A DNA stretch of 64,000 nt from Syntrophobacterales bacterium (GCA_031274925.1 JAISPL010000057.1:41576-105575), one strand, 5' to 3'; shown: positions 1 through 9,545, numbered from the stretch's first letter. Notes: generated by a model not told the origin, from the sequence alone. Program-made: numbers and translations.

Positions 1-384
1 AAGACCGAGAGTCGCTATGGCGAGAAAATCGTCACGAAGTTTGAGTATGGGTATACCGATCACATATCCCGCGAGACCCGTCATCATCCCGCTCAAGACC
101 ATGGCGGGAAGAAAACCCAGAACACCCTCTATCTCAAAAACCTTCGTGAGGTACGCCGATAAGTAGGCGCCCATACCGTAGAAAGCGGCATGGCCGAGGG
201 AAAACTGTCCAGTGTAGCCATATATCACGTTGAGGCCCAGGGACGCAACGATCATTATGAACGCAAAAAGAGTGATCTGCTCTATGTACTGAGAGACGGC
301 GCCAAGGGTAAACAAGGCCTTGAGTACGACGTAAACGGCAAGCCCCAGAAACAAGACCTTTCTCGACTCAATGAAAAACTTCAT
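1..384 (-). CDS. livM: LivM, branched-chain amino acid ABC transporter permease (partial)
   Basis: Inner-membrane permease subunit of a LIV-type ABC importer. Only the first 128 codons are in the window; the C-terminal part lies beyond base 1. The N-terminus has several hydrophobic helices and the conserved NVIYGYTGQFSLGHAAFYGMG region (written here as its core GQFSLGHAAF), diagnostic of LivM. The start ATG overlaps the livH stop by 4 bases, showing translational coupling in a livK-livH-livM order read leftward. The missing part should hold the EAA loop that docks on the ATPases LivG/LivF, which are expected further left. The ligand could be a branched-chain amino acid or another small amide or organic acid; the sequence does not decide. 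Confidence 0.9.
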   Translation of the reverse strand, partial: MKFFIESRKVLFLGLAVYVVLKALFTLGAVSQYIEQITLFAFIMIVASLGLNVIYGYTGQFSLGHAAFYGMGAYLSAYLTKVFEIEGVLGFLPAMVLSGMMTGLAGYVIGIPILKLRDDFLAIATLGL

Positions 385-1271
385 ACTTTCTCGGTCCTCT
401 TACCGAATATGCCGCTCGGTTTCAAGAGAAGGACAAGAAAGAGGACAATAAAGATAACGCCATCCCTGAACGTGGAAGAAAGGAATGCAGAGACGAACAC
501 CTCGGACATACCTATTATGAGTCCACCGAGCACCGCCCCGTGTATTATCCCGATACCTCCGAGCACAGCGGCGACAAAGGATTTTATGCCCGGCATGACA
601 CCCATGAAAACATTGATCTGCGGGTAGGCTATGCCGTACAGTATACCGCCTAGGCCTGCTAAGGCCGCTCCTACAATGAACGTCATGGATATGGTCCGGT
701 CTATATCGATACCCATGAGGGACGCCGCTTCCTGATCATAAGATACTGCTCTCATGGCCCTCCCCTGCTTTGTTCTATACACGAGAACATAGAGGAGCCC
801 GAGCGAGACACCCGTAATCGTAAAAATGAGAATCTGGACATTGGTTACGCTGAGTATGGAGAAATTGTAGCTTACGACTTCGAAAGGTCTGGGGAAACCG
901 ATGTAATTAGGCGTAAATATCATCTTGAGACTCAGGAAGTACTCCAGAAATAAAGAGACGCCGACAGCTGTGATGAGGAGAGATATCTTTGGCGCTCCCC
1001 TCAGAGGCTTGTATGCCACCTTCTCTATTATGTATCCTGCGCAACCCGTGAGGGCCATTGTGATAATGAACACGAAATAGATCGGAATGGTAAACTTGGT
1101 GATGAGGTAATAGCCTGTGAAAGCGCCAAGCATGAAGATGTCACCGTGAGCGAAGTTGATGAGGCGGAGCACTCCGTAGACCATCGTGTAACCCAGTGCT
1201 ATAAGAGCATAGACCGCACCGAGTTGAAGGCCATTGATACACTGCTCAAGAATATAACCTAATACTTCCAT
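381..1271 (-). CDS. livH: LivH, branched-chain amino acid ABC transporter permease
   Basis: Inner-membrane permease of 296 aa, full family length, with about eight hydrophobic helices. Diagnostic segments are GLQLGAVYALIALGYTMVYG near residues 15-34, LINFAHGDIFMLGAF at about 37-51, and the EAA-type loop around residues 180-200 (SLMGIDIDRTISMTFIVGAA). It pairs with LivM to form the translocation channel. The stop overlaps the livM start by 4 bases. It lies 45 bases downstream of livK, so the three genes form one leftward operon. The family assignment is secure; the substrate is not. Confidence 0.92.
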   Translation of the reverse strand: MEVLGYILEQCINGLQLGAVYALIALGYTMVYGVLRLINFAHGDIFMLGAFTGYYLITKFTIPIYFVFIITMALTGCAGYIIEKVAYKPLRGAPKISLLITAVGVSLFLEYFLSLKMIFTPNYIGFPRPFEVVSYNFSILSVTNVQILIFTITGVSLGLLYVLVYRTKQGRAMRAVSYDQEAASLMGIDIDRTISMTFIVGAALAGLGGILYGIAYPQINVFMGVMPGIKSFVAAVLGGIGIIHGAVLGGLIIGMSEVFVSAFLSSTFRDGVIFIVLFLVLLLKPSGIFGKRTEKV

Positions 1272-1316
1272 GGTTCACATCCGGGTCGGTCCGCTACAAA
1301 CAATATACGCTCAATC

Positions 1317-2450
1317 TCAGGGCTCTATGGTGGTTACGTACTGCGACTTTTCATTTCCCACCTTCAGAATGACGACCGACTTCACCACGTCGCCGCTCTT
1401 GTCGAAACTGATATTGCCAGTAACGCCTTTGTAGTTCTTTAAGCCCGCGAGTCCTTTCACTATTTCCTCAGGGTTGGGGCTTTTTGCTGCGTCTAAGGTC
1501 TTGAAGAGAATTCCTGTGGCATCGTATGCAAGGGCGCCGAGCGCATCTGGCACCATACCGTGCTTTTCCTTATATTTCTTAATGAAAGCCTGGGTCACCG
1601 AGTCTTTCCTATCGGCTGAATAATGGTTTGTGTAATAACTCCCGATTATGGAGTTTCCCGCGATTTTCGCCAACTCAGGCGAATCCCATCCGTCACCGCC
1701 CAGAAGGGTCCCCTTGAGACCTTTTTCCCTGATCTGTTTTGAAATCAACCCTACTTTATTGTAGTAATCGGGCAGGTAGATCACCTCCGGCTTCTTCATC
1801 GCCAGTTTGGTTATGAGGGCGGAGAAATCGACATCGTCTTTCTGATAGGACTCATAGGCGGTGACCGTACCGCCACCTTTTATAAAAGTGGACCTGAAAA
1901 ATTCGGCAAGGCCCTTGGAATAATCATTGCTCACATCGTAAAGCACTGCGGCGGACCTGGCTTTCAGATCCTTGAGTGCAAAATTCGCTGCTATCGAACC
2001 CTGGAAATTATCGGTATAGCAGGTCCTGAAAACAAAAGGCTTCCTCTTGCCGTCGCTTATTGTTACCTTGAGATTTGTCGCCGTACCGGTGATCATGGGG
2101 ATCTTATATTTGTTCGCCGTCTCACTTACAGGTATGGCAACTTTCGACGTAAGGGGCCCTATGATTGCGACTACCTTATCCTGGGTGATTAGTTTAAGCG
2201 CCGCATTGGTACCTTCAGTTGGATCATTCCTGTCGTCGGCTATAACGGGGACGATGGTATACCTGCCGTTTTTCGAATATTGTTCAAGGGCCATAAGAAA
2301 ACAGTTCTTGGTCGATTCGCCGTAGGTCTTCACGTCGCCCATGAGAGGCGTGATCACGCCTACCTTGACCGTTTCCTTGGCAAAACTGACTGGAGGCGCC
2401 GAAAAAAGAGCGCTGATTAATAGTAATGCCACAATCAATGCCTTTTTCAT
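1317..2450 (-). CDS. livK: LivK-type periplasmic substrate-binding protein
   Basis: Periplasmic binding component (377 aa) of the adjacent LIV-type importer. A Sec signal peptide is seen (MKKALIVALLLISALFSAPP, cleavage near VSFA|KET), followed by VKVGVITPLMGDVKTYGEST, the usual start of the type-I periplasmic binding fold. The reading frame is open further upstream, but the ATG at 2450 is chosen because CTAGGAGGACC sits 7 bases before it and the signal peptide starts there. It is the first gene of the leftward operon and is divergent from selB. Ligand unknown; this family also binds amides and aromatic acids. Confidence 0.92.
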   Translation of the reverse strand: MKKALIVALLLISALFSAPPVSFAKETVKVGVITPLMGDVKTYGESTKNCFLMALEQYSKNGRYTIVPVIADDRNDPTEGTNAALKLITQDKVVAIIGPLTSKVAIPVSETANKYKIPMITGTATNLKVTISDGKRKPFVFRTCYTDNFQGSIAANFALKDLKARSAAVLYDVSNDYSKGLAEFFRSTFIKGGGTVTAYESYQKDDVDFSALITKLAMKKPEVIYLPDYYNKVGLISKQIREKGLKGTLLGGDGWDSPELAKIAGNSIIGSYYTNHYSADRKDSVTQAFIKKYKEKHGMVPDALGALAYDATGILFKTLDAAKSPNPEEIVKGLAGLKNYKGVTGNISFDKSGDVVKSVVILKVGNEKSQYVTTIEP

Positions 2451-2693
2451 GGTCCCGGTCCTCCTAGAATATGGTCTTCGTATATAAATAGAAACACAGT
2501 CCGGTACTTGAAAGCAACGATTTTTGTGAATTCCGGAGCCGGCATTTAGAGCCGGAACTGTATGTAGGATATTAGAGAGAAGGACCGCAGTGAACTTCTG
2601 ATCGCCTGCTGTCCCTATCGGTTGCCTGAATGCCCGAAAACCGGGAATCTGCGATTGTTTAGACAGATGAAATGTTGTATAGTACAAATAGCG

Positions 2694-4589
2694 ATGAAAA
2701 GAATAGTCGTCGGAACCGCCGGCCATATTGATCATGGAAAGACCGCACTTATCAGGGCCCTCACAGGTATTGACTGCGACAGGTTAAAAGAAGAAAAAGA
2801 AAGAGGCATTACGACAGAACTTGGTTTTGCCCACTATAGGTCAGGTGAAGACCTTGTCATCGGCATAGTCGATGTACCCGGACATGAAAAATTCGTTCGC
2901 CACATGGTGGCTGGAGCGTGGGGAATAGACATGGTCCTCCTTGTTGTGGCGGCGGACGAGGGTGTAATGCCCCAGACAAGAGAGCACGTTCAGATATGTG
3001 AGCTGCTCGGGTTGAAAAGGGGCATCGTCGCTATTACCAAGACGGACCTTGCCGACGACGACATGGTCGAGCTTGTCAGAGAGGATACCGTTGATTTTCT
3101 GAAGGGAGGGCCGCTCGAAGGGTCGCCCATTATAGCCGTCTCCGCAGTCACTGGGCAGAATATTGATGTATTGAAACAATCCATTCGCTCCATAGCGATG
3201 GAATTACAGGAAAGGTCCGCAGAAGGCATCTTCAGGCTCCCTGTCGACAGAGTATTCACCATCAGGGGCTTGGGGACCATCATTACGGGGACATGTATCT
3301 CCGGCTCCATAAGAGTCGGCGAGGAAGTCGAGATGTACCCCCTCCGCCGGCGGGTAAAAGTAAGGAGTATCCAGACCTATCACGAAGACGCTTCAGAAGC
3401 CAGTGCTGGCGAGCGCGTGGCTCTTAACCTGCAGGGCGTTGAAAAGCAGGAAGTGGGGCGGGGAATAATTATCGGAAGGCCCGACACGCTTGTTCTTTCC
3501 ACCAGGGTTGACGCTACCCTGAAGTATCTGAAACTACCCCTTAAGCCGATCAAGAATGACGCAATTCTGAGATTCCATATCGCCACCACACTGACAGAAA
3601 CAAGACTTGTGCTTCTCGACAAGGACAAGATAGAACCAGGGGAGGAGGCTTTCACCCAGTTCGTGTTTCCGCAACCCATCGTGACCCTGCCCGGAGATAG
3701 GTACGTCCTGAGAGGTCCGTACCTGATACAGACCATTGGTGGAGGCGCGGTTCTTGACATGATGCCCGGAAAGCATAAGCGAAAGGCTGCAGACTTAGGT
3801 CCTACCTGCAATCTCCTCACCGGAGACGATATAATCGGCAAGGCTGAATTCTTTATAAGGAAAGGGGGGCATGGCGGGATTGCCGGAAGTATGCTTGCCA
3901 TATTCCTCGGTCTCGACCAGGATTCGGCGGAGCCCATCACGGCAAAACTGGAAGAACTGAAGAAGATAAGGTCCATCGGCAGGTTGATCGTTCACAAGGA
4001 TAACTTTTCCGCATATAAGGAGACGCTAAGGAAACTTGTCCGTGAATTCCATGAAAAGAACCCGGTTAAGATCGGGATTTCAAAAGAAGAGCTTCGATCG
4101 CGCCTTCCAAAGGTTACACCGCAGGTGTTTCAATCAGCCCTTGACGAGTGCATCCTTGAGGGCGGTATCGAGACTGACAGAGATAAAGTGAAAGAGTCTG
4201 GTGCACTCTCAGTCGTAGACAGGGAGCGGGAGGGCTTGGAAACGGAAATCCTTCAAAGACTGAAAGGTTACGGCCTCACCCCTCCAGGGATAAAAGATTT
4301 TGCCGCAGAATTGAAAAAGCCGGAAAAGAATCTCAGGGACATACTTGGGAGACTCGCGTTCGAGAGGAAAATCACGAAAATAAAAGGAGAAATGTATTTC
4401 CACATCGATGCCATGGAGATGCTGAAAGAACGTATTACCGATTTCCTTCGTGCACAAAAGGAGATGACCCCATCCGACTTCAAGTCCATGTTTGACCTGT
4501 CAAGAAAATATATGATCCCAATTCTCGAACACCTCGACGAAATAAAACTGACCATCAGGGTGGGAGATAAACGGGTACTGAGGGGGTAA
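2694..4589 (+). CDS. selB: SelB, selenocysteine-specific translation elongation factor
   Basis: GTPase of 631 aa that delivers Sec-tRNA to UGA codons by binding the SECIS hairpin in selenoprotein mRNAs. G1 is [11 protein letters not shown] at about residues 10-20, G3 is [12 protein letters not shown], and G4 is TKTD. A beta-barrel domain II follows ([16 protein letters not shown]). The C-terminal third carries the run of winged-helix domains typical of SelB and absent from EF-Tu. The ATG at 2694 is preferred over an upstream in-frame ATG because [17 protein letters not shown] matches the family N-terminus. No selA, selD or tRNA-Sec is seen nearby, so the rest of the pathway must lie elsewhere. 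Confidence 0.93.
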   Translation: MKRIVVGTAGHIDHGKTALIRALTGIDCDRLKEEKERGITTELGFAHYRSGEDLVIGIVDVPGHEKFVRHMVAGAWGIDMVLLVVAADEGVMPQTREHVQICELLGLKRGIVAITKTDLADDDMVELVREDTVDFLKGGPLEGSPIIAVSAVTGQNIDVLKQSIRSIAMELQERSAEGIFRLPVDRVFTIRGLGTIITGTCISGSIRVGEEVEMYPLRRRVKVRSIQTYHEDASEASAGERVALNLQGVEKQEVGRGIIIGRPDTLVLSTRVDATLKYLKLPLKPIKNDAILRFHIATTLTETRLVLLDKDKIEPGEEAFTQFVFPQPIVTLPGDRYVLRGPYLIQTIGGGAVLDMMPGKHKRKAADLGPTCNLLTGDDIIGKAEFFIRKGGHGGIAGSMLAIFLGLDQDSAEPITAKLEELKKIRSIGRLIVHKDNFSAYKETLRKLVREFHEKNPVKIGISKEELRSRLPKVTPQVFQSALDECILEGGIETDRDKVKESGALSVVDREREGLETEILQRLKGYGLTPPGIKDFAAELKKPEKNLRDILGRLAFERKITKIKGEMYFHIDAMEMLKERITDFLRAQKEMTPSDFKSMFDLSRKYMIPILEHLDEIKLTIRVGDKRVLRG

Positions 4590-4744
4590 GATGCTCGGTA
4601 TAATACCAGCGCCTCACCGTGTCCGGACCTTCCTGTCGGCCGTTCCTGGTGTTCAACCCCACATTGAGCGGTTTGGGTCACCTGCAAATCTTTCAGGCTC
4701 AAGTGTCCATATATTTGATGAAATCATAAGGAGATTTTCTTTAT

Positions 4745-5354
4745 AAGCTTTTTAAACGATTGCCAGATTGTACGCCATGAGAAACGCATGGAGGTTTCTT
4801 AAGTTCTATGGCTGCCATAATGGTAACCAGTAGCTTCCTTGATACATCCGCTCTGCTTGGCCGTTAGTCCAAGGATGTTTTGCGGTCAAATGAAGCGACG
4901 GTTGGTAAACTGGATGCCGTTATCCGTCATCTTGGCTGTGGCTCTCATTGTATGCACACTTTGATGTTCTAAATAACTTCCGTTTGCACCTCGGCGAGAG
5001 AGAAAATATCTTCGGACAATCCAGGCCGTAGACAACGATGTAGAGGTTGATTCCTGCAGCGAATACAGACAAATCCTGTATGTCCTTCTTCAACCTGGCT
5101 TAGGATGACCTTTGGCCCCATAGGTGCATCATGGACAAAGCCTCTTTTTCACCATTTTTCAATAGTTTTTAGTTTTTGGGTTCACCGCCATAATGTGCTG
5201 CAATGTTTATCAGACTTTCTTGACTATTTTGTATTTCTCTACGCACTGCCGGAGTCGTCTTGGGGCGAGCATGGAGTACATGTCTCATGTGAGGTATAGC
5301 ATACACCATTAATTTAAAGGGGCTATAAACAATATCGACATACTCGTCAATCAT
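4745..5354 (-). pseudogene. Decayed IS481-family transposase
   Basis: Remnant transposase read leftward and broken by stops, frameshifts and internal loss. The 5' end (about 5354-5169) still reads RHVLHARPKTTPAVRREIQ and LINIAAHYG, matching the N-terminal helix-turn-helix region of IS481/IS3-like transposases. The middle keeps FSLAEVQTE (around 4985-5015), resembling the IDIAEV.TEEGK stretch of the DDE core. The 3' part (about 4890-4750) reads HPWTNGQAERM followed by FLMAYNLA, the classic end of the integrase core. No clear terminal repeats or target duplication were found. It fills most of the 760-base gap between selB and the nuclease gene. Confidence 0.75.
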
Positions 5355-5974
5355 GGTTTACAATCCTTGTCTGGCACATAACCGATCTTAATTGCATCCA
5401 TCCGGTTTCTGAAAACAATCCGGCTCTTTTCTGGTATCTTGGATACCAGTTTGCAAAACGGCCTGTGGAAGGCGTACGTCCTCTTGTTTCCCATATAGAA
5501 ACTTTCCGTGTCTTTCTTTTTCTCCTGCCAAAGTCCTCTCTCTTCCTCCATTGCCTTTTTCTGAAGATTGAGCAATATATTCCCGTACTTTGTATTAGGC
5601 TGTTTTATGACTGCCCGGGCATACCCGTTCTTGACAAGTTCTCCGTTCACGAAGGTATTCTTGACGAACACATACGCAAGAATCCTGCCGGAATGATCTT
5701 TCTTTTCCACATCGTATTCCAAGCGAATCTTTTTGAGAAGCACCAGCTTCTTGTTGTATCGCATAGCCTCCTTTGCAAAAAACTCGCTCCCTCCTTCCTT
5801 CAAGAAGAGCTTGGGAGCGTCAGACCCGATGTACCTTACCACTTCGCCGGTATCCAACTGAATCGTGTCACCGTCCAACACCTTACTGACCACATAATTT
5901 TTGCCTTGAGAGTCACCAATCCAACAAAGAGAAAAAAGGCAAACAAGGAACAGGGCTGCTGTAATCCGTCTCAT
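5351..5974 (-). CDS. Secreted SNase-like (thermonuclease-fold) protein
   Basis: 207-aa protein with a Sec signal peptide (cut near CWIGDSQG). Residues 27-150 form a staphylococcal-nuclease-type OB fold: VLDGDTIQL, VRYIGSDAP, and GRILAYVFV followed by NGELVKNGYA. The last 50 residues (YAFHRPFCKLVSKIP...GYVPDKDCKP) form the small Cys/His appendix often found after such domains, resembling an Ada-type metal-binding module. The two Arg of the catalytic triad appear conserved, but the Glu that normally follows DAP (SNase Glu43) is Lys (GSDAPK), so hydrolytic activity is uncertain. It may act as a secreted or periplasmic nucleic-acid-binding protein. Its stop lies at the edge of the IS481 relic. 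Confidence 0.85.
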   Translation of the reverse strand: MRRITAALFLVCLFSLCWIGDSQGKNYVVSKVLDGDTIQLDTGEVVRYIGSDAPKLFLKEGGSEFFAKEAMRYNKKLVLLKKIRLEYDVEKKDHSGRILAYVFVKNTFVNGELVKNGYARAVIKQPNTKYGNILLNLQKKAMEEERGLWQEKKKDTESFYMGNKRTYAFHRPFCKLVSKIPEKSRIVFRNRMDAIKIGYVPDKDCKP

Positions 5975-6187
5975 AAGGAAAGAGTTTACAATATTTTACC
6001 CTCGGAATAAATACTTACTCATCTTCATTTCTCTATCTTTTCTTTATGAGGCCTGAGAATGCTCCAAGCCGGTTGTACAGTATCTGCCATCCAATTTTTA
6101 TACGGAAGGTCATTTATATCCTTTCCGGCGCATGAAGCGGGGGGGGTTCTGCCTATGTCGCGTTCCCGGAGTTTCTCTGGTACACAC

Positions 6188-6219
6188 AAAAAGGGCCGCC
6201 CCCGTACGGGAGCGGCCCT
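6188..6219 (-). terminator. Rho-independent terminator after the thiolase gene
   Basis: Read on the minus strand: the GC-rich stem AGGGCCGC(T/C)CC with a short loop around GTAC, then GGGCGGCCCT followed by a run of five T. It lies 27 bases past the thiolase stop and should end the leftward acyl-CoA oxidation transcript. Confidence 0.85.
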
Positions 6220-6245
6220 GACAGACCACTTAAGAAAGCTCTTTC

Positions 6246-7460
6246 TTACTTGCCGACCTTCAAAATTAGGGAGGCGCCGGTATCGCCAGCAGCGCAACCG
6301 GTGAAAAGGCAGTATCCGCCGCCCAGCAACACGGTTTCTTCGATCATCTCGGCAATAATTCTGCCGGCTGTGGGAGCCTGAGGATGACCGTAGATCAGGG
6401 AGCTTCCATAGTTGTTCATCATATTGACATCAATATTGAACTTCTTTGCAAAGTTGAGGTCGTTCGTCGAGAACGGGTTGTGGCTCTTTATGGTCTTCAT
6501 ATCCGTGATCTTCAAACCCGCATTGGCGAGAGCCATCTCGGAAGCAGGTACGGGAGCCGCAGCCATAAAGCCAGGATTGACCCTTGAAAAACCGTAAGAT
6601 ATGATCTGGATTTCGATGCTCGGATCGGCGCTCAGTTGTTTCGCTTTTTCTTTTGTAGCGATTATGAATCCGCAGTTGCCGTCTGCAGGGAATGTCTGTG
6701 CCGCAAAGCTATGTACTCCTCCCTTTTCCGCAGGACCCAGTTTGGCCAGACCTTCGGCTGTCGTCGGTGTTGCGCCTTCATCCAACTCCACGAGACGGGT
6801 TTTCTTCTTGGAGAGCTTTACTTCCGCAGGGAACATATATTTCTTCTGGAACTCGCGGTCGTTGGCCAACGCCATCTGATACTGCTCGTAGCGTCTCAAA
6901 ACGACGGCATCACATTGTTCTTTCGTAAACCCTTCCAGCTTGGCCACGCCCTCAGCGGTCTCTACCATCTTTAGGGGCGGTACGACATTGGGATCGGAAT
7001 TGAAATTATCCATCAGCCAGTTCTCGTGGATTACTTCTCCACCGGGGCCCATGGGGTTCGGCCATACAGTATGAGCGCCGTTCGAAGTGCGGTCGGCCAT
7101 AAGACCGAAGCCTACCTCATACGCGCCCTGCTCAATGGACAGAGCGGCGAGGTTGAGAATCGTCGTAGAGGTGCTGCACGCCTGGTTAATCATGAGGCCG
7201 GGCAGGTTCTTCTTGTTGTCCGTCAGTATGCCTGCTGCCCAGTTATGGCTGTAGAAGAGGTGGAGCTGATGAATGGTGATGCCGAAATACAGGTAATCAA
7301 GAACCGCTGGATCTATTTTCTTTTTCTCCAGAAACCATCTTCTTGCTGTCTTTCCGCCCAATTCGATCGCGTTCTCATTCTGCATGCTCCCCTGCCAGCG
7401 GGTAAAGGGGGTAGAGTAATATCCACCATAAGGGATATAGGCTTTTGAAAAAGTGTTCAT
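6246..7460 (-). CDS. Divergent thiolase-family protein (acetyl-CoA acetyltransferase-like)
   Basis: 404-aa thiolase-fold protein; by context it would cleave a 3-oxoacyl-CoA (for example acetoacetyl-CoA) with CoA in the cytoplasm. The nucleophile region is INQACSTSTTILNLAALSI (about residues 95-113), the His motif is YGHPQAPTAGR near 360, and the second Cys is in FTGCAAGDTGASL near the end. Two usual motifs are altered: NEAF is SHNPF, and the C-terminal CxG loop is CAAG. The start has a strong AGGAGG site 7 bases upstream. Downstream of the crotonase and 3-hydroxyacyl-CoA dehydrogenase genes on the same strand, it completes a beta-oxidation spiral. Exact substrate unresolved. Confidence 0.8.
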   Translation of the reverse strand: MNTFSKAYIPYGGYYSTPFTRWQGSMQNENAIELGGKTARRWFLEKKKIDPAVLDYLYFGITIHQLHLFYSHNWAAGILTDNKKNLPGLMINQACSTSTTILNLAALSIEQGAYEVGFGLMADRTSNGAHTVWPNPMGPGGEVIHENWLMDNFNSDPNVVPPLKMVETAEGVAKLEGFTKEQCDAVVLRRYEQYQMALANDREFQKKYMFPAEVKLSKKKTRLVELDEGATPTTAEGLAKLGPAEKGGVHSFAAQTFPADGNCGFIIATKEKAKQLSADPSIEIQIISYGFSRVNPGFMAAAPVPASEMALANAGLKITDMKTIKSHNPFSTNDLNFAKKFNIDVNMMNNYGSSLIYGHPQAPTAGRIIAEMIEETVLLGGGYCLFTGCAAGDTGASLILKVGK

Positions 7461-7610
7461 ATTATAACCTCCTCGTAAATTTTGTTTTATTCGGATCTTG
7501 ATGCATGTTTCGAAGATCCATTAATTATCTTTCTTTGCACCGTCCAGCCTCGAAACTGCCGTCCCGTACCTCTCTCCAACCAGGGACTCTCAGACAGGTG
7601 GTGTATTTAG

Positions 7611-8393
7611 CTACTTACCCTTGTAAACAGGCTTTCTTTTCTCGGCAAAAGCGTTCACTCCTTCCCGGCCGTCCTCGGAAGTAAACGCGATAGAAAAGCA
7701 ATCCATCTCCATAGTCAATCCTGATCCGAGATCCATATTGAGTCCGCTGTCAATACATTTTTTTATGAGCCCAAGGCTGACTTTCGGTTTTGCCGCCAGT
7801 TTCTTGCCTAAGGCTTTCGCTTCATCCATCAGCTTGTCTTTCGGAACCACTTTGCTTACGAGACCGAAACGATAGGCCTCCTCCGCGTTTATGTTGTCGC
7901 CCGTGAGCAGCATATCCTTTGCGCGGGCCACCCCGATGAGTCTGGGAAGCCTTTGTGTGGCTCCTGACCCAGGCATTATTCCAAGATTGATCTCCGGTAA
8001 ACCAAAGATAGCGTCATCGGAGGCAATCCTGAAATCACAACAGATTGCCACTTCACAACCACCGCCTAAGGCAAGGCCGAAAACGGCAGCTATTGTCGGT
8101 TTCTCAATACTCGTCAGCTTATCAAACGTTTTTCTTGGGCCTGTCCAGAGAAAATCAAGGGTCTCCACCGCTGACTTCCCCATGACGTCTTTTACATCAA
8201 GTCCTGCGGCAAAAGCCTTGTCGCCATTGCCCGTTATGATGATCGCCCCCACTCCTGCATCATTATCAAGTTCACAGACCGCATCATAGAGCTCTAGGTA
8301 AGACTTGACGCTCAGGGGATTTACAGGCGGTCTGTTTAATTTGATGATCGCAAGATTGTCTTCTTTTTCAACTATCAGCGTCTCATAGCCCAT
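7611..8393 (-). CDS. Enoyl-CoA hydratase (crotonase family)
   Basis: 260-aa crotonase-fold enzyme that hydrates a 2-enoyl-CoA such as crotonyl-CoA to the 3-hydroxyacyl-CoA. Oxyanion-hole segments are AFAAGLDVKDV (about 60-70) and FGLALGGGCE. Both catalytic glutamates are present, one in GGGCE and one in LPEINLG, supporting hydratase activity rather than an isomerase or hydrolase. The ATG at 8393 is chosen over a start 18 bases upstream because GGGAGGAAC is well placed before it. It lies 29 bases after the 3-hydroxyacyl-CoA dehydrogenase stop and 150 bases before the thiolase, apparently in one leftward operon. Confidence 0.92.
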   Translation of the reverse strand: MGYETLIVEKEDNLAIIKLNRPPVNPLSVKSYLELYDAVCELDNDAGVGAIIITGNGDKAFAAGLDVKDVMGKSAVETLDFLWTGPRKTFDKLTSIEKPTIAAVFGLALGGGCEVAICCDFRIASDDAIFGLPEINLGIMPGSGATQRLPRLIGVARAKDMLLTGDNINAEEAYRFGLVSKVVPKDKLMDEAKALGKKLAAKPKVSLGLIKKCIDSGLNMDLGSGLTMEMDCFSIAFTSEDGREGVNAFAEKRKPVYKGK

Positions 8394-8422
8394 CTTGTGT
8401 TCCTCCCTCAATCACTCTTATT

Positions 8423-9286
8423 TTATTTCTTCGAGTAATCGTACCATCCTTTACCGGTTTTTCTTCCGAGCAGACCGGCCCTTACTTGGTTCTTGATGGC
8501 AAGAGGGGCATCCCATTTATTCTCTTTCGGAAGCTCTTTATAGAAATAATCCAAGACATGGAGATTGATGTCAATGCCGGTTAGGTCCATAAGCTCAAAC
8601 GGGCCCATCGGGTAGTTGAGGCCGAGTTTCGCTGCCTTATCGATATCTTCTTTGGTGGCAATGCCCTGCTCAAACAGTTTGATTGCTTCTACCGCGTTTG
8701 CCATCATGAGTCTATTGGCGAGAAAACCCGGAACATCCACTTTAACTTCAACGGGTTCTTTGCCGACTTTCTTCGAAAGCGCGATTGTCGTGGCTGTTGT
8801 TTCGTCGCTCGTTCTTACACCCCTGATAACCTCCACAAGTTTCATGAGAGGAACCGGGTTAAAAAAGTGCATACCTACGATTTTGTCGGGTCTCTTCGTG
8901 GCGGCTGCGATCTCGGTGATCGACATGGAAGAGGTGTTAGAAGAAAGAATGACCTCTGGTTTCACTATCTCGTCAAGTTCTGCAAATACTTTCTTTTTGA
9001 CATCCATGACTTCAATAATAACTTCAATGATGAAATCCGCATCCTTCATGTCACCAATATTTGTAGTGCCCTTGATCTTGCCCATGACGGCGGCTTTCTG
9101 CTCGGCGGTCATTTTCCCTTTTTCGACTGTCTTTGAAAGAAACTTGTCGATATTCTTGATGCCGCCCTCTACAAACCTGTCCTCAATGTCTCTCATTATG
9201 ACATTGAAGCCGGCCTGAGCGGCAACCTGGGCGATTCCATTCCCCATAACGCCTGCGCCTAACACTCCAATAGTTTTAATCTCCAT
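8423..9286 (-). CDS. hbd: 3-hydroxybutyryl-CoA dehydrogenase
   Basis: 287-aa NAD-dependent 3-hydroxyacyl-CoA dehydrogenase. It has an N-terminal Rossmann fold with IGVLGAGVMGNGIAQ at residues 6-20, the catalytic region SSNTSSMSI, the His motif GMHFFNPVP near 140, and the C-terminal helical dimerisation domain with NYPMGPFELMDLTGID and GLLGRKTGKGWYDY at the end. Length and motifs match short-chain (C4) enzymes of the clostridial Hbd type. First gene of the leftward operon; a GGGAGGACTGC ribosome site precedes the ATG. It oxidises 3-hydroxybutyryl-CoA to acetoacetyl-CoA for the thiolase. Confidence 0.94.
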   Translation of the reverse strand: MEIKTIGVLGAGVMGNGIAQVAAQAGFNVIMRDIEDRFVEGGIKNIDKFLSKTVEKGKMTAEQKAAVMGKIKGTTNIGDMKDADFIIEVIIEVMDVKKKVFAELDEIVKPEVILSSNTSSMSITEIAAATKRPDKIVGMHFFNPVPLMKLVEVIRGVRTSDETTATTIALSKKVGKEPVEVKVDVPGFLANRLMMANAVEAIKLFEQGIATKEDIDKAAKLGLNYPMGPFELMDLTGIDINLHVLDYFYKELPKENKWDAPLAIKNQVRAGLLGRKTGKGWYDYSKK

Positions 9287-9424
9287 GCAGTCCTCCCGGT
9301 TTGATTTATTTTGTGTTAATTAAAAAATTCACATAACGCATCAAAAAGAAACTATGAGCTTTTATTTTATACACCAAGCCTTCTGGAATAATCAAGTACA
9401 TTCAGGAGAAAAATTAATGCTCAG

Positions 9425-9545
9425 CCTCGGCTCTACCTCCCTTGCCGGGCCTTTCCAAACGAAGATCTTGACCGCTTCACCTGCGTAGAAGTTCGCCGAT
9501 TCTGCAGCATAGCATTCCGCCAAGGGCATGACTCCGCTCAATACA
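9425..9545 (-). pseudogene. Fragment of an acyl-CoA dehydrogenase gene
   Basis: On the minus strand, bases 9460-9521 match 10757-10818 of the nearby acyl-CoA dehydrogenase (plus strand) at 56 of 62 positions by my alignment. The peptide CYAAESANFYAGEAVKIF corresponds to YYAAESANFCAGEAVKIF of the intact enzyme. Similarity fades at both ends. It has no start or active-site portion. It may be the residue of a second, inverted copy, or a piece moved by a mobile element. Confidence 0.75.

Noticed and set aside
4596..4690. Possible tRNA-Sec just after selB
   Set aside because: A GTTCAA-like segment is present, but I could not form acceptor, D and anticodon stems of a 90-base tRNA.
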